From Planctomycetota bacterium (GTDB lineage: Bacteria > Planctomycetota > Planctomycetia > Gemmatales > Gemmataceae): 40,272 nucleotides of DNA. The stretch is from assembly GCA_017306025.1 (NCBI GenBank), contig JAFKJJ010000546.1:1-40272 (forward strand), given 5' to 3'. A model generated the notes under the pieces. The model had not been told where the DNA came from, ran no database searches, and saw only the letters and a program-made list of their open reading frames with translations. The stretch's first letter is position 1. The number at the start of each line of letters is the position of its first letter. The position numbers and the translations under genes are program-made. Below are positions 24,296 through 31,783 of this stretch, piece after piece.

Positions 24296-25801
24296 ATGCG
24301 CACGTTCGTGTTCACCGAGGCGAAGTCCAACAAGTTCTGGAACATCGAGCTGAGCGGGAAGACGTTCACCGTGACCTTCGGCCGCGTCGGCACCAACGGC
24401 CAGTCGCAGATGAAGGGGTTCGCCGACGCGGCCACCGCGAAGAAGGAGCACGACAAGCTCGTCGCGGAGAAGCTGAAGAAGGGCTACGTCGAGACCACGG
24501 CCAGCACGCCGGCGCCCGCAAAGCCCGCGAAGCCCGAGCCCTCGACCGAGCAGAAGGCGCTGGAGGCGGCGCTGGTCGCGCATCCGGACGAGGCCACGGC
24601 GCACGCGGTCTACGGCGATTATCTGGTCGAGGCGGGCGACCCGCGGGGCGAACTCGTTCAGGTGCAGTTGGCGCTCGAAGACGAGACCCGGCCGAAGGCA
24701 GACCGCGACGCGCTCCGCAAGCGCGAGAAGGCGCTCCTGAAGAAGCACGCCGGCGAATGGATGGGTGAGGCGGGGCGGTTCCTGGTCGGCGAGTGGAGCG
24801 GCAAGGACAAGCCGTACCACGGCGCGTTCGCCCGCGGCTGGCTCGACACCGTCCGCACACTCCCGGTGCCGGAAATGCTCATCGAGGCCGTCGCCAAATC
24901 GCCGGAGGCGCGGATGCTGCGCCGGCTCGAAGTGATTTACGACATGCGTTACCATCCGTTCGACTTCGACCAGTTCATCGAAAAGCTGAACGGGGTGCTG
25001 ACGGAGGACGAGCAACTCGACGAGGAGGGCTTCTACATGTCCGACCCCGGCACCCTGCTGCCCCCGCTCGCCGGATCGCCGTATCTGACCAACCTGCGCG
25101 TACTGAAGTACGGGTTCAGCGACGACCACCCGCGCGGGCCGTCGCATAGCACGATGGTCAGCCCGTTCGGGTCGAAGGCCGCGGAACTGCTCGACGTGCT
25201 GAAGAACTGTCCGCGCCTGGAGGAGTTGTACCTGAACACGGACCTGCGCCCCATCGACACCGTGTTCTCCTCGAAGCTGCTCGGGAACCTCCGGGTGTTC
25301 CAGTACTACTACGGGACCAACTACTCGGACTACCGGAGTCGGGCGAACCCGTACCCGCTGAGCGTGCTGGCCCAGAACAAGGCGCTCAAGAACCTCGCCA
25401 CGCTCCGCCTCCACCCCGGCCGCGAAACCACCATCGACATCGACGAGTTCGACGCGCTCGTCCGCTCGAAGAACCTGCCGGCGCTGGCGCACCTACAAGT
25501 CCACATGACGACCTTCGGCGACGAGGGGGCGGATCGGCTCGTGTCGTCCGGCATCCTGAAGCGCCTGAAGACGCTCGACATCGGCTACGGGAACATGACC
25601 GACGACGGCGCCCGCGTGCTCGCCGCGTGCCCCGACCTGAAAAACCTCGAAGTGCTCGACGTGTCGAAGAACGCGCTGACGCGGGCGGGGATCAGCGCGC
25701 TGAAGGGCGCAGGAGTCCGGATCGTCGCCGACGACCAGCACAGCAACGACGAGGGCGACGACACATACAACGAGTACCTCTACAGCGTGGACTGGGAGTA
25801 A
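24296..25801 (+). CDS. WGR-domain protein with TIGR02996 and leucine-rich repeats
   Basis: A 501-residue protein. Residues 1-65 form a WGR domain (NKFWNIELSGKTFTVTFGRVG), a module thought to bind nucleic acids or proteins and found in PARP and MolR-like proteins. A Pro/Ala linker (70-83) is followed by TIGR02996, the Gemmata repeat-companion domain (AVYGDYLVEAGDPRGELVQVQ, about 100-130). The remainder contains degenerate leucine-rich repeats (about 250-480), e.g. LKNLEVLDVSKNALTRAGI. The ATG at 24296-24298 follows AGGAG. TIGR02996 usually precedes LRR arrays; joining it to WGR suggests a signalling or binding scaffold, but the ligand is unknown. Confidence 0.85.
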   Translation: MRTFVFTEAKSNKFWNIELSGKTFTVTFGRVGTNGQSQMKGFADAATAKKEHDKLVAEKLKKGYVETTASTPAPAKPAKPEPSTEQKALEAALVAHPDEATAHAVYGDYLVEAGDPRGELVQVQLALEDETRPKADRDALRKREKALLKKHAGEWMGEAGRFLVGEWSGKDKPYHGAFARGWLDTVRTLPVPEMLIEAVAKSPEARMLRRLEVIYDMRYHPFDFDQFIEKLNGVLTEDEQLDEEGFYMSDPGTLLPPLAGSPYLTNLRVLKYGFSDDHPRGPSHSTMVSPFGSKAAELLDVLKNCPRLEELYLNTDLRPIDTVFSSKLLGNLRVFQYYYGTNYSDYRSRANPYPLSVLAQNKALKNLATLRLHPGRETTIDIDEFDALVRSKNLPALAHLQVHMTTFGDEGADRLVSSGILKRLKTLDIGYGNMTDDGARVLAACPDLKNLEVLDVSKNALTRAGISALKGAGVRIVADDQHSNDEGDDTYNEYLYSVDWE

Positions 25802-25814
25802 CCGAGCTCGCCCC

Positions 25815-26273
25815 TCACGGCTTCTCGGTGAGCGGGATGTCGTGCGGCTGGTCTCCGGCCTTCACGTCGACCGTCAGCCCGGACGTCTCGGCCTTCTCGT
25901 ACTTGGCCGGGATCTTGACGTAGATCGGCCACTCGCCGGTGGCCGGGTCGGTGAAGTTCACCGGCCCCTTCTTGGCCGACGGCGGCGGCACGTCCTTGAG
26001 CGGCGACGTGATGACCGCCAGCTTGCACGCCCCCAGCGGCGGGTCGAGGATCGTGTAAGAGCCGTTGTTGCGGATCTTACCGGACATGGAGTGCTTGCCG
26101 TCGGCGCTGGCGACGATGACCTCGCCCCCGCCTACCGGCTTGCCGTCGAGCGTCACCTTGCCGGCCAGCTTGCCGCCGCGGTTCACCCCGTCGCCGGACC
26201 CGCAGCCGACCGCCGCTAGAAGAACCGTCAGGAGCGCGCCAGCCGCGGCGCGCCGGGATGTGGTCCCGCGCAT
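25815..26273 (-). CDS. Small lipoprotein with carboxypeptidase-regulatory-like fold
   Basis: A 152-residue lipoprotein. Its signal ends in LLAAVGCGSG (lipobox Cys about residue 22). The mature part has KLAGKVTLDGKPVGGGEVIV, typical of the beta-sandwich regulatory-like domain found in many small planctomycete lipoproteins, then SYTILDPPLGACKLAV. Such genes frequently follow a DUF1559 gene, as here, with 105 bases between them, and the two are probably co-transcribed. The ATG at 26271-26273 directly precedes the signal peptide; a longer start is not needed. The role is unknown; a partner of the pseudopilin-like protein is inference. Confidence 0.75.
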   Translation of the reverse strand: MRGTTSRRAAAGALLTVLLAAVGCGSGDGVNRGGKLAGKVTLDGKPVGGGEVIVASADGKHSMSGKIRNNGSYTILDPPLGACKLAVITSPLKDVPPPSAKKGPVNFTDPATGEWPIYVKIPAKYEKAETSGLTVDVKAGDQPHDIPLTEKP

Positions 26274-26325
26274 CGGAATCTCACTTCGGGGAAGAAAGGG
26301 AACGGGCGATCGGACGCGAGGGCCG

Positions 26326-26347
26326 GACCGGGCGAACACGCCCGGTC
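26326..26347. repeat. GC-rich hairpin between DUF1559 and lipoprotein genes
   Basis: GACCGGGCG (26326-26334) and CGCCCGGTC (26339-26347) form a perfect nine-bp stem with an AACA tetraloop. It lies between the DUF1559 stop and the next start, with no T-run. It may protect the upstream mRNA and thereby let the pseudopilin-like protein be made in excess. Confidence 0.6.
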
Positions 26348-26378
26348 CCTCGGTCCGCGCACGTGCCGGCGCAAGCGG

Positions 26379-27323
26379 TCAGTAACTCGGGACCACCTGA
26401 CCGTCGGCCGGATCGCCCAGGAGCGTCCAGGCGGTCGCGTCGATGCCGCTGCTGAGGCTCCGCACCGACCCGTCGCCGAACGAGACGTTGATTCCCCCGG
26501 CCGTGAACGCGTGGGCCACGTCCATGTTGCAGTTCTGCTGCGTGACCCCGGTCTGGAACTTCGTCCCGACCGACCGGCCGTTGAACATCGGGGCGTAGGA
26601 CGAGTCCCACCCGCCGTGGAACAGCAGGTCGGCGCGGTTCTGCGCCTCGCACACCATCAGCTTCTCGGCGAAGAACATCGTCTGCGAACTGCCGTCGGGG
26701 ATCGTGTCGATCTTGTAGCCGGTCCACCAGTACCGGGTTTCGGAGTACGGGTTATTGCGTCGCGCGAACACCTGGTAGTTGAACGCGTAGCTGGTCGCCG
26801 ACCAGTTCGTGTTCGCCCCGCCGCTGAGCCAACTGTAGGAGAGGGTGAAGTAGTCGCGCGGGCTGGGGTCGTGCGGCGCCTTGAACGTCTTCACCTGGGC
26901 CGTCCACACGTCGATGCCGCCGGCGTTGGAGAACAGTTGCTGCCCGTTGCCCGGCTTGTACAGCGCGTCCTGCTCCACGAACGGCATCAGGTGGTAGTAC
27001 AGGGTGACGTCGCCGGTGAGCGTCTTCCACGGGGTGTTGTTCCCGCCGTTCTGCCAGGCGCTGGCGCTGGCCCCCGGCTCGCCCTGGTGGTTCCACCACG
27101 GGTCCCACGCGTTGGGCAGGATGCCGCCGCGGGCGTCGGCCGCGGAGTGGACCGCCAGCGTGATCTGCTTCATGTTGTTCTGGCTGCTCATGCGTGCGGC
27201 GGCCTCGCGCACCTTCTGGACGGCCGGGAGCAGAAGACCGATGAGGATCGCGATAATCGCAATCACCACCAACAACTCGATGAGCGTGAAGCCCCGTGCG
27301 CGGAGGCGCGGAGAAGAGGACAT
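26379..27323 (-). CDS. DUF1559 pseudopilin-like protein
   Basis: A 314-residue protein. Its N-terminus has the type IV prepilin signal [20 protein letters not shown], with the expected Gly-Phe cleavage site and Glu5, followed by [16 protein letters not shown], the start of the DUF1559 family. Near the C-terminus is the family signature [20 protein letters not shown]1559 proteins are hugely expanded in planctomycetes; their export and assembly are thought to resemble type II secretion pseudopilins, but the function is unproven. The ATG (27321-27323) is at the usual distance. It lies 98 bases downstream of the DUF1501 gene, with a hairpin between. Confidence 0.93.
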   Translation of the reverse strand: MSSSPRLRARGFTLIELLVVIAIIAILIGLLLPAVQKVREAAARMSSQNNMKQITLAVHSAADARGGILPNAWDPWWNHQGEPGASASAWQNGGNNTPWKTLTGDVTLYYHLMPFVEQDALYKPGNGQQLFSNAGGIDVWTAQVKTFKAPHDPSPRDYFTLSYSWLSGGANTNWSATSYAFNYQVFARRNNPYSETRYWWTGYKIDTIPDGSSQTMFFAEKLMVCEAQNRADLLFHGGWDSSYAPMFNGRSVGTKFQTGVTQQNCNMDVAHAFTAGGINVSFGDGSVRSLSSGIDATAWTLLGDPADGQVVPSY

Positions 27324-27359
27324 GAGACCAACTCCGGACGAAATGAGGAGAGTATCAGG

Positions 27360-27381
27360 CGCCGGGCTGCGAGACCCGGCG
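27360..27381. repeat. Hairpin between DUF1501 and DUF1559 genes
   Basis: CGCCGGG (27360-27366) pairs with CCCGGCG (27375-27381) around an eight-base loop, in the 98-base gap. There is no T-run, so it could be an mRNA boundary element rather than a strong terminator. Confidence 0.45.
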
Positions 27382-27421
27382 AACCCGATATTAAGCCGCG
27401 GCGCGGAGGACCGTCAACGAT

Positions 27422-28849
27422 TTAAGCGAGGATTTCCGTCACGACCTTGCCCTTCACGTCGGTCAAGCGTTCGTCCTTGCCGTTGTGCCGGAACGTGAGC
27501 TTGGTGTGGTCGAAGCCCAGCAGGTGCAGGATGGTGGCGTGGAAGTCGTGGACGTGGACGCGGCCCTCCACGCCGTAAAGGCCGAACTCGTCGGTCCGGC
27601 CGTGGACGTACCCGCCCTTCACCCCGCCGCCGGCGAGGAGCATCGTGAACCCGTAGGGGTTGTGGTCGCGGCCGCTGGTGCCCTCGGTCATCGGGGTGCG
27701 CCCGAACTCGCCGCCCCAGATCACCAGCGTGTCGTCGAGCAAGCCGCGTTGCTTGAGGTCGCGGAGCAGCGCCGCGGACGGCTGGTCGGCGCGGAGGCAC
27801 ATCTTCGTGTGGTTGCCCTCGATGTCGGCGTGGGCGTCCCACTGGCTGCCGGCGCCGCAGTACACCTGCACGAACCGGACGCCGCGCTCCACCAGCCGCC
27901 GGGCGAGCAGGCAGCGGGTACCGAACTCCGCGGTCTCCTTGCGGTTGAGCCCGTAAGCCTCCTTCGTCTTCTCGCTCTCCTGGGACAGATCGACCGCGTC
28001 GGGCGCGCTGGCCTGCATGCGGAACGCGAGTTCGTAGGCGGCCTGTCGGGCGTCGAGTTGCGTGTCGCCGGGGCGCTCGCGGCGGTGGATGTCGTTGAGT
28101 TCGCCGATGAGGCCGAGCTTGGCCTTCTGCCGGTCCGCGCCGACCTCGGCGGGGGTGTTGAGGTTGAAAATCGGGTTCGGCCCGCTCTGGAAGAGCGTGC
28201 CCTGGTAGGTGGCCGGCATGTACCCGGTGCCCCACACCCGTGCGCCGCCGAACACCTGCCCGCCGCCCTCGGTGAACACGACGAACCCCGGCAGGTTGCG
28301 GTTGACGCTGCCCAGCCCGTAGAGCGCCCACGCACCGAGGCTCGGCCGGCCCGCGAGGATCGAACCGGTGTTCATCTGGCACACGCTGCCGACGTGGTTG
28401 AGCCCGTCGGCCCAGCACGCGCGGAGGACGGTGATGTCGTCGGCGCACTTCGCCATGTGCGGCAGCCAGTCGCTGAAGTCGAGGCCGCTCTTGCCGTGCT
28501 TGGAGAACTTCCGCTTGCTGGCGAGCAGGTTGTTGCCGCCGGTGCCCATCGGGGTGATGACCTTCCCGAAGCTGGCGGGCAGCGGCTTGCCGTGCTGGCG
28601 GGTGAGTTCGGGCTTGGGGTCGAACAGGTCGACGTGGCTCGGTCCGCCCTCCATGAACAGGAAGATGACACGCTTGGCGGTCGCGGGGAACTGCGGCGCC
28701 CGGGGCGCGAGCGGGTCGGCGGCGCGCGGCGCCTCGGAGGCGCGGGCCTCCTCGGCGGCCATCGCGGCGAACGCGAGCGCGCCGAACCCGCCCCCGGCGT
28801 TGCGGAGGAACTCGCGGCGCGACGAAAACAGGGGAACGTGGTTGTTCAT
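27422..28849 (-). CDS. DUF1501 family protein (Tat-exported, alkaline-phosphatase superfamily)
   Basis: A 475-residue protein with a twin-arginine signal (SRREFLRNAGGGFGALAF). The mature part has the DUF1501 signatures KRVIFLFMEGGPSHVDLFDP near residue 60, then GGEFGRTPMTEGTSGRDHN and a terminal HDFHATILHLLG. DUF1501 belongs to the alkaline phosphatase/sulfatase-like superfamily; in planctomycetes it is nearly always encoded next to a DUF1549/DUF1553 protein, as here. The pair is thought to act on polymers at the cell surface, but no reaction is proven. The ATG at 28847-28849 is preferred; a GTG three codons earlier is possible and neither has a strong ribosome binding site. Confidence 0.9.
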   Translation of the reverse strand: MNNHVPLFSSRREFLRNAGGGFGALAFAAMAAEEARASEAPRAADPLAPRAPQFPATAKRVIFLFMEGGPSHVDLFDPKPELTRQHGKPLPASFGKVITPMGTGGNNLLASKRKFSKHGKSGLDFSDWLPHMAKCADDITVLRACWADGLNHVGSVCQMNTGSILAGRPSLGAWALYGLGSVNRNLPGFVVFTEGGGQVFGGARVWGTGYMPATYQGTLFQSGPNPIFNLNTPAEVGADRQKAKLGLIGELNDIHRRERPGDTQLDARQAAYELAFRMQASAPDAVDLSQESEKTKEAYGLNRKETAEFGTRCLLARRLVERGVRFVQVYCGAGSQWDAHADIEGNHTKMCLRADQPSAALLRDLKQRGLLDDTLVIWGGEFGRTPMTEGTSGRDHNPYGFTMLLAGGGVKGGYVHGRTDEFGLYGVEGRVHVHDFHATILHLLGFDHTKLTFRHNGKDERLTDVKGKVVTEILA

Positions 28850-28860
28850 ACGGGTCACGG

Positions 28861-29097
28861 TCAGCGGGCTTCGGTACGGGTCGTGTTTCGGGTGTCGTCT
28901 TGGACGGGCCGACGGAAGAGGGCAAAATTCGTGACCGCCAGGAGAGACGCGGCCGCCAGTACGAGACCGAGCATGTAACCGAGGAACTCTTGGAGCTTGT
29001 TACCTTCCAGCCGGAAGGGGTTCCCGAAAGCAACGGCGACGGCGACAACGACGCTGCCGACAAACACGAGCAGGAACCAAAAATCCGTGCGGGTCAT
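28861..29097 (-). CDS. Two-helix small membrane protein inside the DUF1549/DUF1501 operon
   Basis: A 78-residue protein with two hydrophobic segments (about 6-25, WFLLVFVGSVVVAVAVAFG, and 39-60, GYMLGLVLAAASLLAV) and a short charged C-terminal tail (FRRPVQDDTRNTT). No named family is recognised. The ATG (29095-29097) overlaps the stop of the upstream coiled-coil gene as ATGA, and the DUF1501 gene starts 11 bases after its stop, so translation is likely coupled. Its codon use matches its neighbours. A role as a membrane partner of the DUF1501 or DUF1549 proteins is inference. Confidence 0.7.
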   Translation of the reverse strand: MTRTDFWFLLVFVGSVVVAVAVAFGNPFRLEGNKLQEFLGYMLGLVLAAASLLAVTNFALFRRPVQDDTRNTTRTEAR

Positions 29098-29423
29098 GAG
29101 TCGGCTCCCTTCCCCTCGTCGAGTAGTCGGCGGAGCAATCGGTCGCGGTCCTTTGTCGCCGCCTCGGCACTGGCGATCAATCGTTCCACCTCTTTATTCA
29201 GCGAGGCAATGTGTGCGGCGTGTTGAGTTTTCAGGTCCTCGACACGAGCCGCCGTCAACTCGTTAATCGCTTTTACTTCAGCCGCATGGCGCTCTCCGAG
29301 TATCTGCGTCGCTTCTTTGTGCTTCGCGTCCAAGAACCGGGCGGCCCGCCAGACAACAAGGGCACATAAAACGACGACCGGAAACTGCTTGCTCAGTTCA
29401 GACAGCCAAGTCGGAAACTCCAT
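29094..29423 (-). CDS. Single-span membrane protein with long coiled coil
   Basis: A 109-residue protein with one membrane helix (about 14-30, FPVVVLCALVVWRAARFL) and then a highly charged, helical stretch (about 33-100) with heptad-like spacing of Ala and Leu, e.g. EVKAINELTAARVEDLKTQH, that should form a coiled coil. No named family is recognised; the layout resembles phage-holin-like or stator-like accessory proteins, but that is weak. The ATG (29421-29423) lies 31 bases after the stop of the DUF1549/DUF1553 gene, and the end overlaps the next gene as ATGA. The pair with the next gene may form a small membrane complex. Confidence 0.7.
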   Translation of the reverse strand: MEFPTWLSELSKQFPVVVLCALVVWRAARFLDAKHKEATQILGERHAAEVKAINELTAARVEDLKTQHAAHIASLNKEVERLIASAEAATKDRDRLLRRLLDEGKGADS

Positions 29424-29454
29424 GAGGGCGCCCCGGGCTTCCCGCGTTCCCTTT

Positions 29455-31677
29455 TCAATCGACGTACAGGAACTCGTTCAGGTTCAGCAGCGTGTGACAC
29501 AGGTCCGTCACCGCTTCGACTTCGGTTCCCTTGTGGCGCTTCAGGAAGCCCAGCATCGCGGCGCGCTCCTCGCTCGTCGGCGGGCGGCCACAGGACAGTT
29601 TGAAGGCGCGCTCGATTAACTTCTCGCGATCCGTGCCCGCCTCCTTCGTCACGCGGACCGCGAACGACTTCGCCACGCCCAGCACCACCGAATCGTTCAG
29701 GAGCGTTAGCGCCTGCGGGGCGGTCGTCGTGGCGAACCGGCGGGCGCACGTCTCGTTGCGGTCGGGCGCGTCGAACAGCGTGAACAGCGGGTACCGCAGG
29801 TTCCGCTTCACGTACACGTACACGCTGCGGCGGTTCCGCTCGCCCACGTCCGCCGACGGCTTCCACGCGGGGTACGTCTTCTGCAACTCGACGGGCAGTT
29901 CCGGGAACACGCTCGGGCCGCCCGCCTTCGGGTTCAGTTGCCCCGCCACCGCCAGCATCGCGTCGCGCAGCGCCTCGCCGTCGAGTCGGCGCCGCGGGTA
30001 CTGCCACAGCAGTTTGTTCTCGACGTCGGCCTTTGCGGCCTCGTCCGAGCCGCGCGCCCCCTGCCGGTACGCCGCGCTCGTCACGATCAGCCGGTGGATG
30101 TGCTTCGTCGACCAGGGCTTTGCAGAACCCTGCCCCCCAACCCCCTCAGCCGGATTTAGCCCCCTCTCCCCTTGGGGGAGGGGGTTGGGGGTGGGGTCTT
30201 GGAACTCGCTCGCGAGCCAGTCGAGCAGTTCCGGGTGCGTCGGCTTGTCGCCGGCCGCGCCGAAGTCGCTCGACGTGCGGACGATCCCGTAACCGAAGTG
30301 CTGCTGCCAGAGCCGGTTCACCAGCACCCGGGCCGTCAGCGGGTTGTCCTTCGACGCGATCCAGTTGGCCAGGGCCGCGCGGCGGCCGGACGAGCCGTTC
30401 GCGGGCTTCGCGTCGGCGTCCTTGTCGGTGATGACCGCGATGAACCCCGGCACCAGTTCCTCGCCCGGCTTCCGCCAGTCGCCGCGCTTGAGGAGCTTCG
30501 TCGGGGGCGGCTCGGGCAGGTCGGTCATCGCCAGCGCCCGCGCCGGGTCGGCCGGCTTCTCCTTCGACAGCTCCGCCAGCCGCGCCTTCAGCGCCTCGTA
30601 CCGCTCCTTCTCGGCGCCCTTGAGGCTCTTCGACACGTCCACGGTGCGCCCGTACACCTGCTTCTCCACCATCGCGCCGATCTGCTTCTCCAGCGGCGAC
30701 CGCTTCTCGACCGGCACGTCGAGCAGCCGCGCGTACTCCTCCGGGAACCGGCCCCGCTCCTTCGCCTGCGCCTTGAGGCGGTACGGCTCTTCCAGCTTGG
30801 CGATCGCGGCACGGACCTCGGCGGTCTTCACCTCCCACGCGGCCAGCTTCTTCTCGTACTCGGCCCTTTCGGCGGGCGAGATCATCAGCACGTCCGCCGG
30901 CCAGATGCCCGCGAAGAACGCCTGCATCCGGAAGTAGTCGTTCTGCGTGACCGGGTCGTACTTGTGGTCGTGGCACCGGGCACAGCCGGCCGTCAGGCCG
31001 AGGAACGCGGCCGCGGTCGTGTCGGTGATGTCGGTGATGATCTCGTAGCGGCGCTGTTCGAGGTTCACCGCGTTGTACTCGTCCGGGAAGTGCCGCAAGA
31101 AGCCCGTCGCGACGAGGGCCTCGCGGTCGCCCGGGAACAGTTCGTCGCCGGCGAGCTGCTCCTTCACGAACCGGTCGTAGGGCTTGTCGTCGTTGAAGCT
31201 CTTGATGACGTAATCGCGGTACCGCCACGCGAGCGGGCGCGCGCCGTCGGAGTTGAAGCCGTCGGTCTCGGCGAACCGCACCACGTCGAGCCAGAACAGC
31301 GCCTGCCGCTCGCCGAACTGCGGGCTCGCGAGCAGCCGGTCGACCACCTTCTCATAGGCGTCCTTCGACTTGTCCGCGACGAACGCCTCGACCTCTTCCG
31401 GCGTCGGGGGCAGCCCGATCAGGTCGAAGTAGACGCGGCGGATGAGGGTGCGGCGGTCGGCTTCCGGCGCGTAGGAAAGCTTCTGCTCGGCGAGCTTCGC
31501 CAGCAGGAACCGGTCGAGGTCGTTTCGGATCGCGGACCGCGGGTTGCGAATTTCCGGCACCGCGGGGCGCTGGAACGCACGAAACGCCCAGTCGTCCGGC
31601 AGCGGGTCGGCGGCCGGAGCGGGGGGGGCGGCGAGGAGTAGAAGGGCGATCGCGGAAAGGCGGGGCAGCAGCCGCAT
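29455..31677 (-). CDS. DUF1549 and DUF1553 domain protein (PSD1 family)
   Basis: A 740-residue exported protein. A signal peptide (1-23) is followed by DUF1549 (about 48-255, with LIRRVYFDLIGLPPTPEEVE, then TAGCARCHDHKYDPV, which carries a c-type-haem-like CxxCH) and DUF1553 (about 425-720, with LTARVLVNRLWQQHFGYGIV and the final ELSCGRPPTSEE-like block). The family is a planctomycete speciality, usually paired with DUF1501, as here. Function is not established; extracellular polymer breakdown has been suggested. An insert near residues 493-520 (PTPNPLPQGERG) comes from a palindromic DNA repeat, and EIRNPRSAIRN near residue 42 looks like a second repeat-derived stretch. It is the first gene of an operon that ends with the DUF1501 gene. 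Confidence 0.93.
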   Translation of the reverse strand: MRLLPRLSAIALLLLAAPPAPAADPLPDDWAFRAFQRPAVPEIRNPRSAIRNDLDRFLLAKLAEQKLSYAPEADRRTLIRRVYFDLIGLPPTPEEVEAFVADKSKDAYEKVVDRLLASPQFGERQALFWLDVVRFAETDGFNSDGARPLAWRYRDYVIKSFNDDKPYDRFVKEQLAGDELFPGDREALVATGFLRHFPDEYNAVNLEQRRYEIITDITDTTAAAFLGLTAGCARCHDHKYDPVTQNDYFRMQAFFAGIWPADVLMISPAERAEYEKKLAAWEVKTAEVRAAIAKLEEPYRLKAQAKERGRFPEEYARLLDVPVEKRSPLEKQIGAMVEKQVYGRTVDVSKSLKGAEKERYEALKARLAELSKEKPADPARALAMTDLPEPPPTKLLKRGDWRKPGEELVPGFIAVITDKDADAKPANGSSGRRAALANWIASKDNPLTARVLVNRLWQQHFGYGIVRTSSDFGAAGDKPTHPELLDWLASEFQDPTPNPLPQGERGLNPAEGVGGQGSAKPWSTKHIHRLIVTSAAYRQGARGSDEAAKADVENKLLWQYPRRRLDGEALRDAMLAVAGQLNPKAGGPSVFPELPVELQKTYPAWKPSADVGERNRRSVYVYVKRNLRYPLFTLFDAPDRNETCARRFATTTAPQALTLLNDSVVLGVAKSFAVRVTKEAGTDREKLIERAFKLSCGRPPTSEERAAMLGFLKRHKGTEVEAVTDLCHTLLNLNEFLYVD
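30134..30191. repeat. Palindromic repeat element inside the DUF1549/DUF1553 gene
   Basis: CCCCCAACCCCCTC (30134-30147) and GAGGGGGTTGGGGG (30178-30191) are perfect 14-base arms, with a second C/G-rich hairpin nested between them (about 30160-30180). Read on the minus strand it gives the in-frame peptide PTPNPLPQGERG, a peptide signature of palindromic insertions in several bacteria. The core is shared with the element in the AsmA-like gene. Confidence 0.75.
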
Positions 31678-31783
31678 CTCCGGCTCCTGGGGTGGGGTGA
31701 AGCCTCAAAGACCGATCATACCCAGCGGACCCGGCCGCGGAAACGGGAAACTGGCGCCATCCTTCGAACGACCAGACGGGCCG

